Source of the DNA: Gongronella butleri | Taxonomy: Eukaryota; Mucoromycota; Mucoromycetes; Mucorales; Cunninghamellaceae | Direction of reading: 5' to 3' | Length of the DNA stretch: 64,000 nucleotides | Assembly (NCBI GenBank): GCA_025201375.1 | Contig: JAIWZP010000014.1 | Span: 248,001-312,000, forward strand | Shown here: piece by piece, positions 57,084 to 64,000 of the stretch | Numbering within the stretch: the stretch's first letter is position 1 | How the letters are laid out: every line of letters begins with the position of its first letter | Translations under genes and position numbers: made by a program | The notes under the pieces: generated by a model | The model's input: only the letters and a program-made list of their open reading frames with translations | What the model was told of the DNA's origin: nothing | The model's database searches: none

Positions 57084-58240
57084 AGCACGCACGACGACGC
57101 TGCTGCTTGCTTGTATCATTATAACGCTGCTCTTGTGCGCGGGCAAGATTATTGTCATCATGCAGGACTTGCATGAGCTCGACCATGTCGTTGGTGCGGT
57201 CAATGGCAGCGGGGTTGTCATCCACGAATGGGTGCACGTCCAACAAGGCAGGGTGAAAACCATAAAGGGCGTGGAAGGGTGTGGTGCGGATGGAGTCATC
57301 ATGGAGACCGTTGTTGTAGGCGAATTCGACCATGGCAAGACGCGCGCACCAATCGTCGTCCTGGCTGGGCAAAGTTGACATACTGTAGCACCTCAGGTAC
57401 TGTATTGTTCCAACGTTTGGTTATTGCGCTCCGTCTCTCCATCGGTCTGTGGGTGGAATGCGGATGAGAGGCTTGTGGCTGGTGGTGCCCACCATGGCTG
57501 GCCTTGTTCAACGATCGCCAAAATGCGGAGGCGAATTGCTGACCACGATCCGACACAATGTCGGCCGGCACACCATGTACGGTAGCTTGACCACAAAGTT
57601 CAGCAAAGGATCGGCCGTGTCCTCTGCGTTGGCGACCTTGTGGGTTGCTTGGGCAAAAGTGGACCATTTTTGTGAGGCGATCGACCACCACCACGACCAC
57701 GACGAGGATGGAATCGTGCTTGAGGGTGCCAGAGATGGGAAGATGATCCGTGATGAAGTCCAAGGAAATCCCTTGCCAAGCGCGCGTTGGGATGGACGAC
57801 GACAGCGGCATCAACTTGCCGGCGGGCGCGTTGTTTGCGTGTGACCTTGACTCTTCTTGGACGGATATGTTTATTTATATATTCAGTCAAAAATATTTAC
57901 GTTGTCTATAATTATTTTATTTATTTACGTTTATTTTAAAAGCAATATTTTTTTATATTTTTATATAAAAACAAGTAAGCAACCCTATGGTTATGCATAA
58001 AAAAAGCAACATTATATTTATGCTTTGGTTGATAAAATAATTGTGGATTACTCAAATATGAATATCCGTCTTGCGCAGAAGACATGACAGGATTCGACAT
58101 ACTGTAATCCTTCACAAAGGTCTTAATTTGTGGCCACCAAAAGGCGCGCTTGCTTGACGAGCTCCTCGTGTGTGTGTGCCACACCAAAATGGCCACAAGC
58201 TGCTGGGGCGTCATGTCGAGAAAATACTGTAGTCTCATGT
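57084..58240 (-). pseudogene. Decayed Ty3/gypsy integrase fragment
   Basis: On the minus strand, in order but in different frames, lie pieces of a retrotransposon integrase. The zinc-binding N-terminus appears as a GHFGVAHTHEELVKQ-like stretch followed by FWWPQIKTFVKDY (58240-58080). The catalytic core follows: ISLDFITDHLP with DRLTKMVHF, then ADIVSDRGQQFASAFW, then HPQTDGETERNNQTLEQY. The end is LAMVEFAYNNGLHDDSIRTTPFHALYGFHP. The D, D and E catalytic positions are recognisable but separated by frameshifts. An AT-rich insertion (about 57860-58060) splits it. No protease, reverse transcriptase or LTRs were found, so it cannot move by itself. Confidence 0.85.
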
Positions 58241-58527
58241 CGTTGGCGCAGCACCTCGACGCGCATCGCGGTTGGCAGTTGGCACGTATGTCAAATTTGG
58301 CATTGATCTAGATGATGCGCAGCAGATCAGACCTGCATTTAAGCTCAGTTGCACACACGCTCTGACGTGTGATGTCTGACATCTAATTCGCCTCATAGCC
58401 TATTTCCATAATAGCCTATTTAAACGTCTCTTTCCCCCTCTATTTTTCCCTTTCTTTTCTCTCCCTCTCTCACTTTTGACATAAAAACCTACCTTTAGTC
58501 CTATCATTGTCCTTTCTCATTCACAAC

Positions 58528-58742
58528 GTACGGTACAGTATGTACAGTATGTACAGTACAGTATGTACAGTATGTACAGTATGTACAGTATGTACAGTAT
58601 GTACAGTATGTACAGTATGTACAGTATGTACAGTAGTATGTACAGTATGTACAGTATGTACAGTATGTACAGTAGTATGTACAGTATGTACAGTATGTAC
58701 AGTATGTACAGTAGTATGTACAGTATGTACAGTATGTACAGT
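58528..58742 (+). repeat. 9-bp minisatellite with 39-bp higher-order unit
   Basis: Tandem TACAGTATG units. Every fourth unit in the right half is a 12-bp variant TACAGTAGTATG (at 58629, 58668 and 58707), so a 39-bp higher-order repeat (12+9+9+9) is present three times. It reads open in several frames only because the unit is a multiple of three without stops. Confidence 0.95.
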
Positions 58743-59005
58743 AATCAAGGACGCAGAATCGAATGACAATGTCAAAATTTTATTTTGATTCGATCTTTCG
58801 ATGGATTTTGAGAAAATGATGAGTTTGCGTTGGTCATCAAAAATTCGCCCAGTGCCCCAGTCAACAAGATTTAGAGACAAAAACGCGATTTACGCGGTAT
58901 GCTACTAATGAAACGGAAAAATGCGGCAAAGTCATCAATTTCTCGAAATCCATCAAATCAAAATAAAATTTTGACATTGCCATTCGATTCTGCAACCTTG
59001 ATTAC
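58741..59005. mobile_element. Fold-back / MITE-like element with ~80-bp inverted arms
   Basis: The left arm 58741-58828 starts GTAATCAAGG, and the right arm 58926-59005 ends CCTTGATTAC. The arms are complementary through GCAGAATCGAATG, CAATGTCAAAATTTTATTTT and GAGAAA.TGATGA with few mismatches and one gap of about 8 nt. The loop is about 97 bp, non-coding. The left end abuts the minisatellite. No clear target-site duplication. Confidence 0.8.
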
Positions 59006-59039
59006 ATATAAAACACCTTTCATAGAGCAACGTCCCAGG

Positions 59040-60740
59040 CAAAAGTTTCTGGCAAACTCGAGATCCAGGTCGAAAATCGGGCCAAAAATGGCAAAAAAAT
59101 GGCCAAGTCAGCTCAAGACATACGGCAAATTCTATTTTTCCCTACAACAGTACTCTCCACTAGTCCAAATTCGGGACCAGATGAGCAAGTTTCTGAGGAA
59201 GCGCTAGTTTCATAGGCGTAAAAAAAAATAAAGGGGGTAAGACCAGCAGCATTTTGTCTCGTACTGCGGTAACGGCTGAGTGCCCCGACACGTGAGTCAC
59301 CTCAAATGAATCAGCGGGCGAACACGGTAAAAGCGCTTGTGGTTTTGGGATATCGCTTCAAGTTTTCGGCGAGTTAGCCTTCAGAGGTCGTTTTGATCTT
59401 GGTTTGGCCCTGAAATTATAAAACATGCATTTTCTACAGACTGAGTAATCCGATCTGGGAAAAAAATTGACATTGTTGTATTTTTGAGTCGAGTATCCAC
59501 TGACCTAAATTTGGAGCCAGATGATCAGCCTCATCGAGAGAAACGCGTAAAATATATACAGTACTGTACTGTATATTGTTTTGATCTGGGGGGTTTCACT
59601 AGCAAACACAAATCTCGATCTTTCTCGCGACTGAGTGATCCGATTTGCAAAAAAAAAAAAATGAACACCGTTGGAGAATTGGGTCTACCATCAACTGGTC
59701 CAAGTTTGGGATCAAAAGAGCAAGTTTCTGAGGAAGCGCCAGTTTCATAGGCGTAAAAGGGGCAAAATCAGCACCATTTGGTCTCGTACGGTGGCAACGG
59801 GTGAGCGCCCCCACGCGTGAGTCATCGCAATCGAATCAGCGGGCAAACGCGGTAAAAGCGCTTGCTGTTGGGGACATTGCTTCGAGTTCTCGGCGAGTTA
59901 GCCTTCAGGGAATCGTTTTGATCCTGTTTTGGCCCTGAATTTATGCAAAATACATTTTCTCAGGATGGAGTGATCCGATATGCGAAAAATCTTAGCACCG
60001 CTGAAGTTTTGGGCCGACTATCCACCGGCCCAAATTTGGAGCCATACGGTCAGCCTCATCGGGAGAAACGCGTAAAATATTGTTTGCGCTGTGGTTTCAC
60101 TAGCAAACACAAAACTCGATCTTTCTCGCGGCTGAGTGATCCGATTTGCGAAAAAAATGAACACCGTTGAAGCATTGGGTATTTCATCAACTGGTCCAAA
60201 TTTGGGTCAAGATGAGCAAGTTTCTGAGCAAGCGACATTTTCATAAGTAGGCGTAAAAGGGTCAACACGGTACCATTTGGTCTCATACCGCGGCAACGGC
60301 TGAGCGCCCCGACACGAAAGTCACCTCAAATGAATCAGCGGGCAAACGCGGTAAAAGCGCTTGCGGTTTGGGGACATCGCTTCGAGTTATCTGCGAGTTA
60401 ACCTTCAAAGGTTGTTTTGACCCTGTTTTGGCCCTGAATTTATGCAAAACGCATCTTCTCTGGACAGAGTCATCCGATCACCGAAAAAAATTGACGTCGC
60501 TGGAGGTTTGTGTTCATCATTCTCTATTTCAAATATACTGTAGCTAGGACGTGATGAAAAATATCCGGAGGATGCGCCCGGCAAAAGGGAGTTAAGAGTT
60601 TCTCCATTTTGGTAGCACACGCGACAAGGGCGTAAAGTATCAACGCGCGAGTCCTTTCAAATGAATCTGCAACCAAAGGCAATAAAAGCGCCTGCATTTT
60701 GGAGAGATCGCGTTGAGATCTCGGTGACTTGATGACCATT
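59040..60740 (+). repeat. ~500-bp degenerate tandem repeat array
   Basis: About 3.3 copies. GAGCAAGTTTCTGA occurs at 59183, 59718 and 60213 (spacings 535 and 495). GATCTTTCTCGCG occurs at 59617 and 60118 (501). Each unit also holds GAATCAGCGGGC.AAC.CGGTAAAAGCGCTTG and TCGGCGAGTTAGCCTTCA. Within a unit the GAGTGATCCGAT...TGA.CACCGTTG block appears twice, so the array itself grew from half-units. The last copy (60540-60740) is strongly diverged. No coding potential. Confidence 0.85.
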
Positions 60741-61288
60741 CTGGTGTCATTTTTGCTACAGCATTGGATGCGTTGACAGGATTTTACCGTATCAACGCGT
60801 TTTTATGGTGAAAATTACCTGTGAAGTTAATAAATCTGCAATCAAGAGCTTTCGTCAATCAGCACATTGATCTCACCCGTTCTTTGCATTTTCTGTGATA
60901 TATTTTGGAACTCGCCTCCAGCTAACTTTGACTTTTTCGCGCATTTGACGCCGCCCCAAAGGTTGGGGACAGCTGACGGGCTTCATTTTTCACATTGGAG
61001 CGTGTTTCTTGGCCTTTGTCACGAGTTGATTGGCGAATTGTAAGTGACGCGTCGTATATGATGCGTGTCTACGCGTTTGGCATTTTGACATTTAAAGTAC
61101 GTACTGTACACGTTTCAACTTTTTGTGCGACCGCTGCTCGTCTTGAACCGCCAGGGCGACCGTTGTAATGGGACGCCATGCTAAATTAGTGCGTGAATTT
61201 CTCTTTTCAACGTCGTTTTTTTATTATTTGTAATTGTAATGATATCAATGGGGATTAAAAACACAAAGAGATAAATAAAAGCAGTGGC
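60741..61288. other. Intergenic
   Basis: Contains GTACGTACTGTACACG near 61097 and several ACGCGT words. No gene seen. Confidence 0.5.
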
Positions 61289-63916
61289 TCACAAGTCAGG
61301 GTTATCGATATTTATATCGGCATGCTTGCCTTCGTTGATCTCACGCTCCAATTCCTTGAGCAAATCGGCGTCGTCGTCGTCATCTTGGACAAATGAACGC
61401 GCCACAGGCACAGCGACAGGCTTGGCCTCGGGCTCGGGCGGTGTCTGCTTGGTTGCCGCTTTGAGAAGCTCATCCATTATGCCGTCCTCCACAGATTTTT
61501 GCACGTCCGCGTATTGCTATCCGTAAAAAAAAAAAAAATGTGTAAGTGATGTGTATTAAGCGCACCCAAGACTCGATTTTGCTTACACCACGATATTCGC
61601 CGCCAACAAAGAGCTGCGGCAGGTCCAGGACGCGGCCACTGGCTTGCTGGTTGCAGCGCTTCATGTGCTGCAGGATTTCGCTGCGCGATGCGACGTCCAC
61701 GAGCTCAAACGCGATTTCCTTGCTCTGCAGCAATTGGACGAGTTGTTCCTGGTTCTTCTTGACCTAGAAAAAAAATCCCATTGAGTGTCAGCTGCCGTGA
61801 ATGTGTCGTGTCGCGCTTTTTTCCATTTTTAGTCATTTTTATTCCCTCTTTCCCCCCCCCCCGTTTCCACTATTCCTCTTTTTTTTCTTCTTTGCGTTGC
61901 TTACGGCCGGATTGCCGCTGACGGAGGAGATATAGATTTGAACTTGTGTTGTATCAGCGGGAATGACGGAGAAAGCGGATGTTGAGTTGGTAGCTGAGGG
62001 GCGCGGGCCCTTTGTCTTGCGCAGGATGGACAATGGCTGTGGTGCAGGCCAAGAGACGGCCTCGACGGGTGCATAGCGCTTGGACGTTGCGGCCTGGTTT
62101 GCGCCCAATGACTTTAATTCGCGAACGTGGGTCTGTTGCAATTTTGACAGCTCGCTTTGGTGTGATTGTTCCATGTTTTGGAGCTCTGCGGCATGATGGT
62201 ACTGTGCGTCTTCGAATTGGTTAAGGATCTTTTCGAGCTCGCCGTCCAGATACTCTTGCGAGAGATCCTTGCTGACGCCATCGCGCTTGAGCTGCTCCAT
62301 CTGGTCGTGCAGGGCTTGCATATCGGCCTGGTGCTGCTGCTTAAGCGCCTGGGTATCGGCAGACTGCTGCGCCTTGAGCTGCAACAGGCTGTCCTTGTGC
62401 GTCGCCTGCATCTCGTCTAGCTTGGCCTGTTGCTCAGCAAGCAATCGCTCCTTCTCGGCCAGCGCCTGCTCATGCTCGCGCACACTTTGCTCGTGCGCCT
62501 GCTTGTGCTCGTCGAGTTGCTTCTGAAGCTTCTCCAACGCATCCGAATTGCTGTGCGCAGCCTCCGCCTCTTGAATCTGTTGTCGAAGCGAGTCCAATTC
62601 CTGTTCCTTGATTGCAAGCTGCGCGACCGCGTCGGAGTTCTAAATACAGCAAGAAGAAGAAGAATTTCGAATTGAGACGAAAGAGATCAAAAAGAGGGGT
62701 CTTTTTTCTTTTTTCATTTTTTTCATTTTTTTCATTTTTTTTTTTTTTTTATACCTCGGTCTTGAGCTTGTCCAGTTGGGAATTGACGTGGGCAAGGGCA
62801 TCTTGCTTTTCCTGTTCGACCTTTCTGCGCTCGTCGTCGAGGGCGACCTCGCGTTCTGCCAGGCGGATTTCGAGGTCCTGGAGCTCGGCGAGTCTGCGTT
62901 CTCGTTCTTTTTCCTGTTCCTCGTCCACGACCGGCTGGGCGGCGGCCTTTTGACGCTCCTCCTCGAGGGCCAATTCGCGCTCGGCGAGACGTTGTTCCAT
63001 CTCGCGCAGCTCTTGCAAGCGTCGTTCACGGTCGCGCACCTCGTCCTCATCGGCGGGCTCGACGACAGCAATGCTAGGCAAAGGTTGCTGCTGCTGCGCT
63101 TGTTCCAATTGTTGCTGCAGTGCGGCAAGCTCCTCCTCCTTCTTTTTGAGCACTTCCTCCTTTTCCAGAAGATCTTGCGCTTGCTGCAAATCGACCATCG
63201 TGTTGGATTGCGAGATTGGCGGTGTGATCTGGTCGTGCGATGGCGCAAATCCGGGCGTCCCTGGCGGCGACATGGTCGCCAATTGCTGACGCAGCTGTTC
63301 CAATTCGGCCTGCTGCTGTACGATCAGTTGCTCATTGGCGTCATTCTAATGGAAAAAAAAAAAGTAAAATGAGCCCAATTCCCCCCCCCCTTTTTTTTCT
63401 TTTTTTTCCTTTTTTTTACGCTGCCCATTCCTTTTTTCGCTTTACCTTGACTTTGAGCGTGTCGAAATCTGCGCGCATTTGTGCGACGGGGGACTTTTTC
63501 GTGGAAGCGACCGAGACGGTGCTCGGCGTGCGTGAACGAGCGCGCTGGCCGGTTGGCGACGGCGAGGTGGCGGTGTTCGGGCGAGGGGACGCGGGTCTGC
63601 GAGGGGACGCGGGGCGGCGAGGGGACGCGGGGCGGCGTGGGCTGACGGACCGCTGGCTATTGAGCGACGCGCGCGACGACGCGGCGCCGGCGTTGTGTCG
63701 CTGGTAGACGGGTGACGCCGGCGGCGCCATAGACGACGTACGAGGCTTGAGAGGCTGTTGTTGCTTGACGGACGGCGCGGGTAGCCCCTTGGCGCCCGGC
63801 TTGAGGCTGCTACCGCTCCGCTTCTTCGACCCAGCAAGACCACGCGTACCAGGCACGTCGTCCGGGCTCAACAGACTGTTCTTCTTTTCTTTCTTACGTG
63901 GACCGAGGCACACCAT
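61289..63916 (-). CDS. Coiled-coil protein with C-terminal SH3BGR-like thioredoxin fold
   Basis: Five exons: 63916-63446, 63345-62755, 62639-61905, 61763-61587 and 61516-61289, 733 residues. The N-terminus (1-150) is basic, Ser/Pro-rich and has SPRRPA three times in a row (92-110). Residues about 158-520 are Gln/Glu/Leu-rich coiled coil (LLEKEEVLKKKEEELAALQQ, LRQQIQEAEAAH). A short linker leads to a thioredoxin/glutaredoxin-like fold at about 585-680: VQIYISSVSGNPA, KKNQEQLVQLLQSKEIAFE, LPQLFVGGEYRG with the cis-Pro, then QYADVQKSVEDG. This is SH3BGRL-like. The usual CxxC active site is absent, so a redox function is unlikely. The tail is acidic. The role is probably scaffolding. Confidence 0.85.
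63589..63650 (-). repeat. 18-bp in-frame minisatellite (SPRRPA)
   Basis: GGCGAGGGGACGCGGGGC-type units occur about three times on the plus strand, encoding the SPRRPA repeats of the coiled-coil protein. Confidence 0.75.
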
Positions 63917-64000
63917 AGTGAGAAAAAAAAAAAGAATAAAAAAAAAGAGAAAAGAAACAAAGAATTTGAAAATTGGGAAACGAGCCCTTCTTTTTGGTAG

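Noticed and set aside
58528..58742. CRISPR-like array
   Set aside because: There are no spacers: units are directly joined 9- and 12-mers, and the genome is eukaryotic.
58507..58880. Open frames rich in MYS or CTV/HTV repeats, both strands
   Set aside because: They are translations of the 9-bp minisatellite, which lacks stops in several frames. No protein meaning.
59484..60286. Short frames in the ~500-bp repeats (e.g. ...LGLPSTGPSLGSKEQVSE)
   Set aside because: They differ between repeat units by frameshifts, so coding is not conserved.

Overview
This window is nuclear DNA from a filamentous fungus. The genes carry many short introns (mostly 50-120 nt, GT..AG, with T-rich tails ending in AG). 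Start codons follow C/T-rich leaders. The gene content is typically fungal: a chitin synthase, a bifunctional HIS7, a Mcp5/Num1-type PH protein, a TauD-like dioxygenase, F-box/LRR paralogues, a Crypton-type recombinase and Ty3/gypsy remains. The style (very long poly-T tracts in introns, many tiny exons, F-box families) fits an early-diverging lineage such as Mucoromycota. That placement is inference. No rRNA, tRNA or CRISPR was found.

Layout. 1-7,000 is transposon and repeat land with an apparently intact Crypton-like gene (1376-3968, minus) and a long copy of a dispersed repeat family (4390-6890). A RAD17 checkpoint clamp-loader gene follows (7262-9468, minus). Next come a gene-poor stretch, a Ser-rich unknown gene (12298-13672), another 3.5-kb gene-poor stretch and a class IV-like chitin synthase (17180-21597). 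It converges on a flavin monooxygenase (21792-23742, minus). After a repeat block (24.2-25.9 kb) a TauD-type dioxygenase (26002-27512, minus) is divergent from an LAT-type amino-acid permease (28178-30784). An importin-11/Kap120 gene with 17 exons follows (31013-35168). 35.2-37.3 kb holds only a doubtful gene. Two tandem F-box genes occupy 37501-41696 (minus). 41.9-45.7 kb is repeats.

The right part is denser. HIS7 (45812-47532) has a perfect Gcn4/AP-1 site 114 bp upstream of its ATG. A 1,427-residue cortical-anchor-like PH protein (47959-52614) and PNO1 (52911-53987) follow. PNO1 converges on FAF1 (54169-55301, minus), and both products are 40S assembly factors. 56.3-60.8 kb is a junkyard: a dispersed-repeat copy, a decayed Ty3/gypsy integrase, a 9/39-bp higher-order minisatellite, a fold-back element and about 500-bp tandem repeats. 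The window ends with a coiled-coil protein carrying an SH3BGR/thioredoxin-fold C-terminus (61289-63916, minus).

All exon models were built by hand from splice signals, reading-frame closure and family alignment by memory. For most genes the exon lengths sum exactly to a multiple of three. The most striking details are a 5-nt microexon and a GC-AG intron in the permease, a second GC-AG intron in the importin, and a tandem exon-intron duplication in the Crypton gene.
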